From Niabella sp. (GTDB lineage: Bacteria; Bacteroidota; Bacteroidia; Chitinophagales; Chitinophagaceae), in contig NZ_JASLGT010000009.1 of assembly GCF_030150205.1 (NCBI RefSeq), positions 124,001 to 188,000 of the forward strand: a stretch of DNA of 64,000 nt, in the 5' to 3' direction. Below the pieces are notes generated by a model that saw nothing but the letters and a program-made list of their open reading frames with translations, was not told the origin of the DNA and did not search any database. A program made the translations under genes and the position numbers. Below are positions 42,503 through 51,064 of this stretch, piece after piece. How positions within the stretch are numbered: position 1 is the first letter of the stretch; every line of letters begins with the position of its first letter.

Positions 42503-44965
42503 GTAAGATTTGCTTCCGTTGGCATCAATCTGTACAACGCGGATATAGGCGCTCTTACCATCAGAAACAGGCTCTGAAGCTTTTTTCTGACAACCCATAG
42601 CACCTGCAAATATGCCCGTTAACAATAAGCTTGCAAATACCAGTTTTCTTTTGCGTGGCAATCCCATGGCCAGGCTACCCAAAGCTAACAGCACCAGCGC
42701 AATACCTGACGTAGCAAGGGCAACGCCCGACATATTCGTTGAAAACTCATAGCTTAAAACACTATCGGAGTTGCCATTTGGGGCTTTGGAATCCATAGAA
42801 CCAATGGTAGTGAAATGAACGCCATCTGCAGAAGCTTCTATTTCAAAGCGCTTGTTATTTTTTTCAGAGGAAGTGGCCCAGTTTACAAGTAATACACCCC
42901 CTTTTATAATAGCTGATACATTCGTAAACTGTACAGGTAATGCTATCGGATCGTTGCTGATGCCAAAGTTTACCGGTGCTGTAGTAGTGCCACCTGCAAT
43001 GCCATTCAGGTTGCCAATGTATAACTTACCGGTACGGTTGGAGTTGTCTATACCTGTGCTGCCACGGTTTACACCCGTATAGCCATAACCACCGGCAGGC
43101 GTATCTGCAGTAGGCAGGAGATCACCCACCTGTTTAGCGCTATTGGTAAGTACTACCGGGTAGTTACCACCGGCGGCCAGGTAGCTGGTAGCTATCTGGA
43201 AGGAGAACGTACCGTCGGTATTCACCCGTACCGAGGCGATTACGTGGCCACTGGGGTCGGTTAAATTAGCCCATAAGCCATTAGCGATACCGGCTTCGCT
43301 GCCATCTATTACGGCATTACCATTCGCATCGTTCCAGATGGTACCCGGTATGGTAACTTTGGCACCGCAGTCTTCCACATTAAATACTTTTACGATAGTG
43401 ACAGAGCCACAGGACCCAGCGCTTACGGTATAGTTTACTCTTAAGGTACCTGCGCTGGTAAAGGTAAGCGTATTGCCGGACAGGGTGGCCGTAGCCGTAC
43501 TGCCTGCATCGATCGCATAAGTACCGCCCGATGGGTTACCGATCAGCTGTACATTATTGCCAATACAATAAGGACCGTTATACGAAGCGTCGAGCGTTGC
43601 GCTTACAGTTTGGCTACCGCAAACCTGCACGGCATTGGTGTTAAAGTGGTATACGGGATCATACGTTGAGACAGTCGAATTATCACCCATACTGCCATCT
43701 ATTCTATGTCCTACATACCCAAAAGTGCTGGTGCATTCCCGTAGGATCATAGTGGTATGACCACCGCTTTCGACAGAGATGACATTTGTATTAGAATAAC
43801 CGGTCTGGAAATTGCTGGGCTGGCCAGGATTCACGGCACTGGGAGAGGAGTTATTGGAGCCACGACCTAGCATATTGCCGCTTTCGCAACCCCAGGTGTA
43901 GACTACTTTGTTATTGGTTAGCACATTAATGGAGGCATAGCCGCGGTCATGCTCGTTAGGTGATATCCATTTAATATCGTTCATAGGTGTTCCGCCTGTT
44001 GAATAGGTAGGTTGCACCCAGGTATTGGAATTGCTGGTATTCCAAATGCCCAGTTGGGCGTAGTTATTATTGCCCAGTGAGTATAGGGACCCATTTTGAT
44101 ATAAAACATAGTAGGTAGGAAGAAAATTATAAGCTGAGTAAGAGGCCCCGATCATTTTGATAGGCCCGGCACCGGGGGGCGGTGTTAAAATGGTTGCCCT
44201 GTTTCGACTGGCAGCTGCACTTATGCCGTCCCAGCTATTTCCCCATGTCCAAAGAATTCCCGCTGCATCCAGCGCAATAACGCTGCCGGAGCATCCCCTG
44301 GCGGCTACTATTCCTGTCAGGAAAGTTCCGTCTGTTTTTTGTACATGTGACCAGGTAGTAGCAGTTCCGGCACCACCACCACCACGCATGTCAGCGTTAG
44401 CGGCCAATACATATACGTTACCATCGCAGGTGGTTAATATAACTGCTTCATGTGTACCAAACATCATCTTTACATTGCTGGAAGTTACACCGGTGGGTAG
44501 TCCTAGACTTAATTGTGTGAAAGCGGGGGATGAAGCTAGCGTAGTACTTACTAAAAAGCCCGGCGCTCCCCAAACCCAAAGCTTATCGTCGCTGGTAAGA
44601 AGTAAAAACTGAACCTGATCTTGACCAAAACTGCCAATAGCCACTTTCAGCGGTGTGCCGGTCAATCCCGGATAATTACCCGGATTAATAGTCGTTGGCA
44701 CCAGCCAGCTGCTAACACCATCTGCCTTGGTCTTTTCTCCCCATATTTTTAAAGAACCGTCCAGATCTCTTACCACTGTAGAGTGAAAGCCGGATACATA
44801 GTTGTCATACTCCAGGGTAGCAGCAGTAGTGGAGTTAAAGCCAAAATTGGCAAAATCCTGGCAGCCGCTGGCGCCATAGCACGCTTGGCCGTAAGAGTAG
44901 TTGATGGACCACAGACTGACAATCAGTGTCAATACAATGGTGCTAAGAGCTCGCATTTTTGTCAT
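42473..44965 (-). CDS. Secreted RCC1-repeat / SdrD-B domain surface protein
   Basis: 830 residues with a signal peptide ending at YSYG. Residues 30-430 hold RCC1-like propeller repeats (SLKIWGEKTKAD, KLWVWGAPG, ILWTWGNSWD, SLYSLGNNNYAQLG, VVYTWGCESGNMLGRG). Near residue 545 is an SdrD-B-like Ca-binding motif (IPGTIWNDANGNAVIDGSEAG). Near residue 690 is the LPVQFTNVSA...WATSSEKNNKRFEIEASADG module that usually precedes a type IX sorting domain. Instead of that domain the protein ends with a transmembrane helix, LPRKRK, a second hydrophobic stretch with a Cys (FAGAMGCQKK) and a short tail. Role unknown; likely cell-surface. Confidence 0.82.
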   Translation of the reverse strand: MTKMRALSTIVLTLIVSLWSINYSYGQACYGASGCQDFANFGFNSTTAATLEYDNYVSGFHSTVVRDLDGSLKIWGEKTKADGVSSWLVPTTINPGNYPGLTGTPLKVAIGSFGQDQVQFLLLTSDDKLWVWGAPGFLVSTTLASSPAFTQLSLGLPTGVTSSNVKMMFGTHEAVILTTCDGNVYVLAANADMRGGGGAGTATTWSHVQKTDGTFLTGIVAARGCSGSVIALDAAGILWTWGNSWDGISAAASRNRATILTPPPGAGPIKMIGASYSAYNFLPTYYVLYQNGSLYSLGNNNYAQLGIWNTSNSNTWVQPTYSTGGTPMNDIKWISPNEHDRGYASINVLTNNKVVYTWGCESGNMLGRGSNNSSPSAVNPGQPSNFQTGYSNTNVISVESGGHTTMILRECTSTFGYVGHRIDGSMGDNSTVSTYDPVYHFNTNAVQVCGSQTVSATLDASYNGPYCIGNNVQLIGNPSGGTYAIDAGSTATATLSGNTLTFTSAGTLRVNYTVSAGSCGSVTIVKVFNVEDCGAKVTIPGTIWNDANGNAVIDGSEAGIANGLWANLTDPSGHVIASVRVNTDGTFSFQIATSYLAAGGNYPVVLTNSAKQVGDLLPTADTPAGGYGYTGVNRGSTGIDNSNRTGKLYIGNLNGIAGGTTTAPVNFGISNDPIALPVQFTNVSAIIKGGVLLVNWATSSEKNNKRFEIEASADGVHFTTIGSMDSKAPNGNSDSVLSYEFSTNMSGVALATSGIALVLLALGSLAMGLPRKRKLVFASLLLTGIFAGAMGCQKKASEPVSDGKSAYIRVVQIDANGSKSYSKIVKVVNN

Positions 44966-45475
44966 TGTTGTTTAAGTTTAGTTATATGATGAATAATAGT
45001 TAATGGTATGGTTTTATAGATATTATTTCGAATTTTCAAAAGGCAGGTAGCACAACACAATGCCGACTTTTGCCCATAGTGCGGGGTCCTGAATTCATTT
45101 TTAGCAATGATATTTTTCACATACCCGAACGCGTTACCTGGGTATGGCTGTTTTCAAAACTCCGGCACTGTTTTTTAAAAAATAACAAGCACCCGCTTTG
45201 TCCCCGATTTTCTTACAGCCTGGTTTTTAAATATGCATTTATAAACAACCAGGCCACAAAAGTAGAGCGGCGAAAAATGGAGTCGTTGCTTTTATGTATC
45301 TCTTTATGGTGTATTTGTCTCAGGTATTGACATGAATAGAATAGAAATGTTCAGCGCTCAAGGTTAACAGATGGCAGCGTGCGGATACTGGGTGCTTGAT
45401 ACCGGATACTGGATGACGGATTGTAGTTTATAGATGGTCGTTCCTGGTCAATCCGCTATGAGCTATGATCCATCA
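44966..45475. other. 510-base gene-poor gap with one heptamer array
   Basis: No frame here has a recognisable protein or a credible start. It should hold the promoter of the RCC1-type gene, but I see no clear TAnnTTTG. A heptamer array lies at 45383-45424. Confidence 0.5.
45383..45424 (-). repeat. Heptamer array, 6 units (GGATACT type)
   Basis: GGATACT, GGGTGCT, TGATACC, GGATACT, GGATGAC, GGATTGT on the plus strand; AGTATCC-like on the strand of the regulator that ends at 45476, 51 bases away. Confidence 0.7.
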
Positions 45476-46228
45476 TTATTTCCGGTTGCGCGAATAGTGC
45501 AGGGGCGATTGTCCGAATTGTCGTTTAAAGCTTTTGGTAAACTGGGAAGCGGAGTTATAGCCACTCATAATGGCTATTTCATTCATCTTGTACTGGCTTT
45601 TTTGTATCAGGTCGGTGGCCCGTCTTAAACGACGTTGCTCTACAATTTCATAAGGAGTTAGAGGAGTTAATGCTTTTATTTTACGGTACAAAGAAGCCCG
45701 GCTCATATGCAGGTGCTTTGCCAGGAATTCCAGGTCGAGCAGGGGGTCGGTTATATACTCATCAATAATCAGGTGCAGCTGGCTGATAAAGCTTTTTTCT
45801 CCATTTTCTTCGGCGTCACTGTTTTGTTTTTCCAGTATAAGATAGTCCTGTACCCTGGTGCGGTTTTGCAGGGTACTAATCACCTGGGCTTTTAAAAAAT
45901 CGGGTGAAAAAGGTTTTTCAAGGTATACATCAGCTCCGCCATGCAGCCCCTGTATTTTACTTTCCAGCTCTGTTTTAGCGGTTAGTAATATCACCGGTAT
46001 ATGACTCAAACTGCCTGTTCTTTTAATAAAGCCGCACAGCTCATAGCCGTCTACACCCGGCATCGCCACATCCGATATTACCATAGATACCGGGTGTCTC
46101 TTTAATTGCTGGATAGCCTGTTCGCCATTGTCCGCAGCAATTACTTCAAACTCTGTTTCTAATAAGTCTGTTAATAGTTCTAGCACTAACTTTTCATCAT
46201 CTACTACCAGTATCGTTTGTTTTTCCAT
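45476..46228 (-). CDS. Response regulator with AraC-type output domain
   Basis: 250 residues. Receiver domain at 5-120 with acidic pocket Asp10/Asp11, phospho-acceptor Asp53 (MVISDVAMPGVDGYEL), LLTAK and VYLEKPFSP. An AraC double helix-turn-helix follows (FLAKHLHMSRASLYRKIKALTPLTPYEIVEQRRLRRA, then MNEIAIMSGYNSASQFTKSFKRQFGQSP). This equals the C-terminal half of a hybrid two-component system, here as a separate gene. A paralogue lies divergently at 47157. Likely phosphorylated by the histidine kinase at 51065 (inference). Confidence 0.93.
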   Translation of the reverse strand: MEKQTILVVDDEKLVLELLTDLLETEFEVIAADNGEQAIQQLKRHPVSMVISDVAMPGVDGYELCGFIKRTGSLSHIPVILLTAKTELESKIQGLHGGADVYLEKPFSPDFLKAQVISTLQNRTRVQDYLILEKQNSDAEENGEKSFISQLHLIIDEYITDPLLDLEFLAKHLHMSRASLYRKIKALTPLTPYEIVEQRRLRRATDLIQKSQYKMNEIAIMSGYNSASQFTKSFKRQFGQSPLHYSRNRK

Positions 46229-47156
46229 AAATAATTATAGGGTATAACCATTTAAAAAAGTCCATGCAATCATTGCAAGTGCAAAAGGTATTTACTGTTT
46301 GGTAAACGCTGGCCAACAAGTTGCTGTCCAGATGGCAGGTCTTTCACATCTCAAAACTTAAGTTTTTCTTTTTTGGTAAGTTCAAAAAAACAATATCCGG
46401 TTGTCAGGATGTATTTTTTTGACGACTGGCATGAGGGCAATATACTTGAGGTACTTGTTGTATGCTGACCAATTTTCCAAAAAGCAGGCAGGCTTCTCCG
46501 TGCTTTCGATCGGTTGATATATAGCCAACAAGGCCGGGCTATTGTGTTAACCATGTTTTTTGAATTAGAATGTATGCTGGTAGGTACGGTCATTTTTACT
46601 ATTGATTATTCAAATGTAAAATTTTGTATTGTAATGAAGTACGTACAAGTACTTTTTATTTCACATGACCCCTATTAGCCCTGTGAAAATGAAATTAAAT
46701 TGTCGTTACGTGTCATTGTGTTGTTCGTGAGTGTCAATTTGATAAGGTCTTTATTTCAGGTAATCAAAACAATTATTTTTGACTGTATAAGGCCTTTACA
46801 GGTTTAAAAAATGTATATAGTGTCGGTATTCGATGGCTTATATGCTATTTTTTAGACGATACTTTTTTGAAGCAAATCACCTAAAAGTGACTAACACTTC
46901 GAGAAAGCAGTACCATTTAGCAGCATTAAACGATGACCGTCCTGGTATCCGGCAACGGTTGTTGGAAAATGATTCCGGGAAACAGTATGCTTTGCATTAA
47001 TGAAATTCAGCACAAGCTTTGAACAGAGACGAACATGTTTTATTACCGCTTTTTTAATCTGGCTCTAAATTTACAAAAGGCAACAGGCTTTTCGATGTCA
47101 CACCCGGTTTTTGGGAAAATATACCGGTGGTTTACCGTTAATGTTGGAGTAATTAA
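46229..47156. other. 928-base AT-rich region between divergent regulators
   Basis: No reliable gene. The stretch is visibly richer in A and T than its surroundings. TATTTTTG at 46774-46781 (plus) matches the -7 consensus but is almost 400 bases from the nearest start. It must contain both regulator promoters. Confidence 0.45.
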
Positions 47157-47939
47157 ATGAGAGCGCCGGCTATTCTTATTTTAGATGACGATCGGGTACT
47201 CGTAGATCTGCTAACAGATATCCTGGGTGGTAATTACAGTATTGCCCCGGCTTTTAATGGCGAAGAGGCCTGGGAAGTCTTAAAAAGCACCCCGATCGAT
47301 TTAATCATTATCGATATTATTTTACCTGATATAGACGGTTTTCAGCTTTGTTCCATGATTAAAGAGAACAAAGCGTTCGGACATATACCCATTATTATAC
47401 TAAGCGCAAAAAGCGGCCTCGAAGACAAGGTTTCGGGTTTACAGAAAGGAGTTGACGTTTATATCGAAAAACCATTTTCTCCCGCCTACCTGGATGCACA
47501 GGTATTTAGCATTTTGCAAAACCGTTTGAAATTAAAAGAGCGATTCGAACGAAATACTGATTCTGGGGGTGAATCAGTTACTACTTTAACCGATCAGCAG
47601 TTCCTGGCAAGTCTGCACCTTTTGATTGAAACGCATATAGGCAATGCTTTGCTGAGTATTGAGTTCCTGGCAGAACAACTGCATATGAGCCGGTCTTCCC
47701 TGTATAGGAAAATAAGAGCTACCTCCAACTATTCACCGTACGAAATTATAGAACAGGTGCGGTTAAAAAGGGCGGCCGCACTCATGCACGAAGGACGGTA
47801 TAAGATTAATGAAATATCTGTTCTTACCGGGTTTTCATCACCATCCCAATTTACCAGGAGTTTTAAAAGAAAGTTTGGTAAGGCGCCGCTTAGTTATTTA
47901 AGGGAATACGTGAAACGAAGGAATATGGGGAGTTTGTGA
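47157..47939 (+). CDS. Response regulator with AraC-type output domain (paralogue)
   Basis: 260 residues, same layout as the regulator at 45476: receiver with Asp10/Asp11 and phospho-acceptor Asp53 (IIIDIILPDIDGFQL), ILSAK and VYIEKPFSPAYLDAQV, then the AraC domain (FLAEQLHMSRSSLYRKIRATSNYSPYEIIEQVRLKRA and ISVLTGFSSPSQFTRSFKRKFGKAP). Recognition-helix residues differ between the two (SASQFTKS versus SPSQFTRS only slightly), so targets may overlap. A heptamer array starts 5 bases after the stop. Confidence 0.93.
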   Translation: MRAPAILILDDDRVLVDLLTDILGGNYSIAPAFNGEEAWEVLKSTPIDLIIIDIILPDIDGFQLCSMIKENKAFGHIPIIILSAKSGLEDKVSGLQKGVDVYIEKPFSPAYLDAQVFSILQNRLKLKERFERNTDSGGESVTTLTDQQFLASLHLLIETHIGNALLSIEFLAEQLHMSRSSLYRKIRATSNYSPYEIIEQVRLKRAAALMHEGRYKINEISVLTGFSSPSQFTRSFKRKFGKAPLSYLREYVKRRNMGSL

Positions 47940-47944
47940 GGATG

Positions 47945-48014
47945 GCGAATGGTGAGTAATGAATAGTGAATGAGGAATAGTGAGTAGCTAATGGGGAATA
48001 GGGTATGGGGTGGG
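47945..48014 (+). repeat. Heptamer array, 10 units (GTGAATA type)
   Basis: Ten gap-free units: GCGAATG, GTGAGTA, ATGAATA, GTGAATG, AGGAATA, GTGAGTA, GCTAATG, GGGAATA, GGGTATG, GGGTGGG. It starts 5 bases after the response-regulator stop and lies on the same strand. Confidence 0.88.
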
Positions 48015-48586
48015 ATGCTAATAGCTGCGTAGCTGCGAATAGCACAAGAATATATAAATTCACCGATAGTTGTTTGGAAACATAATAAGGGCACTGATAA
48101 AGTCAATACCCTTTACTATATAGATCAGCCCTGGCCGGCCCCGGTAATTTTAAGTTCGTTCAGATCTGACTGTAACCCGGTTTTGCGGATCTCTTCATCG
48201 CTGAAATATTTTTCCTTTCACAACCGGAACAATTCTTTTCGTTGATGTTACCGCCTCTGACTTTGTCATAATATACAACAAAAAATTTGATGCTGAAATT
48301 AGCACATGCCAAGCTTATATTAATTTACACTGTTGTAGCGGTAGTTTTTCGTTTTTCTTTTTTGGTTGCTTCATAGTAGTCCCAGTTAGCGCTGGCTTTG
48401 ATAGCAAATTGTTTATAAGAAACTCTCTGCCTTACAAAATACTGGTTACGGGAATGATCGCCATGCTTCAGATCGTGTATATAAAGTCCCTGCAACCTGC
48501 TGTATAAACGCCAGTTGTGATCGTTTGACAAGGCTGGAAAAGTCAATACTTTGCTACAAAATGAGTTTTTTATAACAGCTGACTTA
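48015..48586. other. Gap with possible decayed coding sequence
   Basis: On the minus strand, ending at a TGA at 48127-48125, a short open stretch reads YFSDEEIRKTGLQSDLNEL then KITGAGQG, but a stop lies directly before it. It could be the tail of a decayed gene. A frame at 48325-48633 has no recognisable content and is not called. Confidence 0.3.
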
Positions 48587-48904
48587 TTAATGCGACTGCC
48601 CGATGTCAAGGCAGTCAAATTTTCCTTCTGCATTCAGGTGAAATTTAAAGAATACTTTGAAAGTGCCCCATTGGCCGGCTTTAAAGTTGCCGGATACATC
48701 CCTGCCTTCGTTTTCTACTTTGTCGATGGTCAGGAATTTTTCATTACCTAGTGCTTTTGCAAAAAAGCTTTTAAAATCCACTTTGTTGCCATCGTCGGTC
48801 ATTTTTGGATCTGTTGTAAAAAATGTATACCAACTCTTGTCTCCGGCATCTAATGCTTCAATTGCCTGTTTTACTTTCTCGTTAGTGATTTTTGAAAAAT
48901 CCAT
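48587..48904 (-). CDS. NTF2/SnoaL-like small protein
   Basis: 105 residues. The start IEALDAGDKSWYTFFTTDPKMTDDGN and the end FKVFFKFHLNAEGKFDCLDIGQ fit the cone-shaped NTF2-like fold of nuclear-transport-factor-2 family proteins. Such proteins bind or convert small molecules; activity unknown. Last gene of a minus-strand group with the DoxX-like and SDR genes. Confidence 0.75.
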   Translation of the reverse strand: MDFSKITNEKVKQAIEALDAGDKSWYTFFTTDPKMTDDGNKVDFKSFFAKALGNEKFLTIDKVENEGRDVSGNFKAGQWGTFKVFFKFHLNAEGKFDCLDIGQSH

Positions 48905-49023
48905 AGTGGTTTCTTTTTTATAGTTTGTTTGGATGATGTTGTAGCAGTACGACTTTTATTTTGCCCGCAGGCGGTAAGTGAAATACTTAATATCAATAAG
49001 CTGATCATAGAAGGAACTTTCAT
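48871..49023 (-). CDS. Very small putative lipoprotein
   Basis: 50 codons from the ATG at 49023. The N-terminus is a good lipoprotein signal (MISLLILSISLTACGQNK, Cys19), followed by a Thr/Ser/Lys-rich tail that overlaps the start of the NTF2-like gene in another frame. Either a real mini-lipoprotein or the leader of a once larger lipoprotein that lost its frame to the NTF2 domain. Confidence 0.4.
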   Translation of the reverse strand: MKVPSMISLLILSISLTACGQNKSRTATTSSKQTIKKKPLWIFQKSLTRK

Positions 49024-49058
49024 ATCGCATGATTGAATGGGATAGATAAGTGGAATGT

Positions 49059-49409
49059 CTATGCCTTTTTTAAAGGATGTTGGAGGTAAATGATCACCAG
49101 GTTCAGTAACAGAAAAGGGAGTTCTACCAATACCCCTTTAAAATCTTTATCCATCAGGTGAAAACAAATGATCAGTAAAATACCGGCGGCCATTAAGAAA
49201 TTACCCCATACAAATGTTTTGGGAAACAATATAAGTAAGGCTGCGATGATGGTAACAACTCCGTTGATCATCAGGCCCGATTTATTAAATCCCCATTTGC
49301 CAAACATTTCCAGCATCTCCGGTTTACCCGAAAACATGGCATAGCCCTGCTTTAAGCCCATAAAAACGGCCACCAGCATTAGTGCTGCGTTAATGATTTT
49401 TAATATCAT
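49059..49409 (-). CDS. Small membrane protein, DoxX-like
   Basis: 116 residues from the ATG at 49409; an upstream in-frame start adds 21 residues of doubtful value. Four helices: ILKIINAALMLVAVFMGLKQGYAMF, NGVVTIIAALLILFP, NFLMAAGILLIICFHLM and LPFLLLNLVIIYLQH. GFNKSGLMINGV between helices 1 and 2 recalls DoxX/DUF4267-type proteins. Function unknown. 76 bases after the SDR gene. Confidence 0.65.
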   Translation of the reverse strand: MILKIINAALMLVAVFMGLKQGYAMFSGKPEMLEMFGKWGFNKSGLMINGVVTIIAALLILFPKTFVWGNFLMAAGILLIICFHLMDKDFKGVLVELPFLLLNLVIIYLQHPLKKA

Positions 49410-49485
49410 AGTTTCAGTTGAATGATTAAAAAAAGATAACTGAAGGCGTAAGCCTTCAATTATCTTTTTCAAAAGGTTGGATCAA

Positions 49486-50241
49486 TTATCTTGTTGTATA
49501 ACCGCCGTTAGCGAAAATGGTCTGGCCCGTAATCCACCAGCCATCCGTTACCAAAAATTCGACTAAAGGTGCAATGTCTTTGATATCGGTAAGTCCGCCC
49601 AAAGCTGCAGCTGATTTATGATAAGCTACGGCATCATCAGCTTCCTGTCCGTAAAAGAATGGTGTATCCATTGGGCCAGGTGCAACGGCCGTAACAGAAA
49701 TACCACGACCGCCAAACTCTTTTGAAGCAGCCCTGGTAAAATGCTCAACAGGCGCCTTCATACCAGCGTAAGTCGAATAAAGACCCGTATAGGCAGCAAG
49801 AAGAGACGTTACAATAGTGCAGATCTTACCATTGTCGTTCAGTTTCTTTCCGGCTTCCTGTATAAAGAAGTAAGCTACTTTAGCGTTAATATCACTCATG
49901 CTGTCATACTCGGCTTCGGTAGTATCTCCAAAAGGTTTTTTTAATACTTTACCTACTGTATTAATAGCGATGTCGATACCGCCAAATTTTTCGATAGCGG
50001 CATCAAAAAGTTTAGTGATGTTTTCTACCTTGGTCAGGTCCGATTGTATCAGGATGGCTTCAGCACCTGCCGCCTGTACTTCCTGTAAGGTTTGCTCTGA
50101 TTCGGCTTTAGAGCTTTCGCTGTTGTAATGGATCACCAGTTTTGCGCCTTTTGCTGCAAAATCTTTGCTTAATAATCCGCCCAGGTTTTTGCCCCCTCCG
50201 GCTATAACCACTACTTTGCCTTTTGCGTCGTTTCTTGCCAT
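49486..50241 (-). CDS. Short-chain dehydrogenase/reductase (SDR)
   Basis: 251 residues. Cofactor motif VVVIAGGGKNLGG at the N-terminus, an INTVGK strand in place of NNAG, catalytic Ser in IVTSLLAAYTG and YxxxK as YSTYAGMK. C-terminal TGQTIFANGGYT is typical. The substrate is unknown. It follows a short AraC regulator gene by 62 bases, a frequent Bacteroidota arrangement in which the regulator controls the SDR gene. Confidence 0.92.
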   Translation of the reverse strand: MARNDAKGKVVVIAGGGKNLGGLLSKDFAAKGAKLVIHYNSESSKAESEQTLQEVQAAGAEAILIQSDLTKVENITKLFDAAIEKFGGIDIAINTVGKVLKKPFGDTTEAEYDSMSDINAKVAYFFIQEAGKKLNDNGKICTIVTSLLAAYTGLYSTYAGMKAPVEHFTRAASKEFGGRGISVTAVAPGPMDTPFFYGQEADDAVAYHKSAAALGGLTDIKDIAPLVEFLVTDGWWITGQTIFANGGYTTR

Positions 50242-50303
50242 GTTTTTCTAATTTAATGTTTAAGTGAAATGTGGCACAAAGGTCTGCCCGGTAAACGGGC
50301 TTA

Positions 50304-50720
50304 CTATGGTGAACTTTTCGGTTTTTTATAATTCAGAATATTCTGCCGGTGATTTTTTCTAAATGATCCCGGGGTACAACCTATCCATTTAAGGGAAAAT
50401 TTAGAAAAGTTAGAGGGGGGGTATGTAAGTGTGCATGCAATTTCGGCAATGGACAAATCTGTATGAATAATGAGTGCTTTTGCCTTGTCGATCATCTTTG
50501 CATCATAAAAATAACAGGGGTGATGCCCGTTTTCTTTTTGGATAACATCGGTGGGGTGCCGGTGCGAAATGGCCGGTTCCCGCGCGATCTGGTTCAGTTC
50601 CAGGAACTCGATAGCATCGCCATTAATGACATCCCCGATATGATGATCTAAAGAATGCAGGTATTGCCGGCTAATGGCAGTGCTGCTGCTTTCGGTCATC
50701 ATATTATTAAAGGTTGTCAT
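50304..50720 (-). CDS. Short AraC-type transcriptional regulator
   Basis: 138 residues: an N-terminal helix pair (YLHSLDHHIGDVINGD) and an AraC domain (LNQIAREPAISHRHPTDVIQKENGHHPCYFYDAK, then TDLSIAEIACTLTYPPSNFSKFSLKWIGCTPGSFRK). Length matches the short AraC family common in this phylum. Proline residues in both helix-turn-helix regions (REPAIS, HRHPTD, TYPPSN) are unusual and may weaken DNA binding. First gene of the SDR group. Confidence 0.82.
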   Translation of the reverse strand: MTTFNNMMTESSSTAISRQYLHSLDHHIGDVINGDAIEFLELNQIAREPAISHRHPTDVIQKENGHHPCYFYDAKMIDKAKALIIHTDLSIAEIACTLTYPPSNFSKFSLKWIGCTPGSFRKNHRQNILNYKKPKSSP

Positions 50721-51064
50721 TTTTAAATTTTATTGCAACCGTATCCCGGTCACTAATCGTTCAAGTTTGTAGATCTATTTATCGAATCCAGCTGCATTCA
50801 TCCAGTGTTTGATACAAAATATATTGTTCGACAAAAACAGCGTGGAATGTTATCGTTTCTATATTAAAGTTGAATGAAAGCAAATGAAATTAGTTTACTA
50901 TAAGTCCCTTTTTTTTTGTTATTTGTATCAAACAGGGAGAGCGGTAGTAAGATTAAAAATAAATTGCTCAAACGTCTCATTTTTTGACCCTGTTAGTAGC
51001 GTCGAATTTATTTTGCCCTAAATTTGAATGATTGAACTGGTCCTTAAAATTGTAGAATATATTC
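50721..51064. other. 344-base AT-rich divergent promoter region
   Basis: Lies between the AraC-type gene (minus) and the histidine kinase gene (plus). TAAATTTG at 51019-51026 fits the plus-strand -7 element. No gene is seen. Confidence 0.5.
51019..51026 (+). promoter_or_regulatory. -7 element for the histidine kinase gene
   Basis: TAAATTTG matches TAnnTTTG, 38 bases before the ATG at 51065. Confidence 0.5.

Noticed and set aside
45070..45330. 86-codon open frame in the gap after the RCC1 gene
   Set aside because: No signal peptide, domain or promoter; composition is not protein-like.
46351..46593. 80-codon minus-strand frame in the AT-rich regulator gap
   Set aside because: Low-complexity Ser/Thr/Lys content and no recognisable start context.
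48325..48633. 102-codon minus-strand frame
   Set aside because: Overlaps the end of the NTF2-like gene and shows no domain; kept as part of an unannotated gap.
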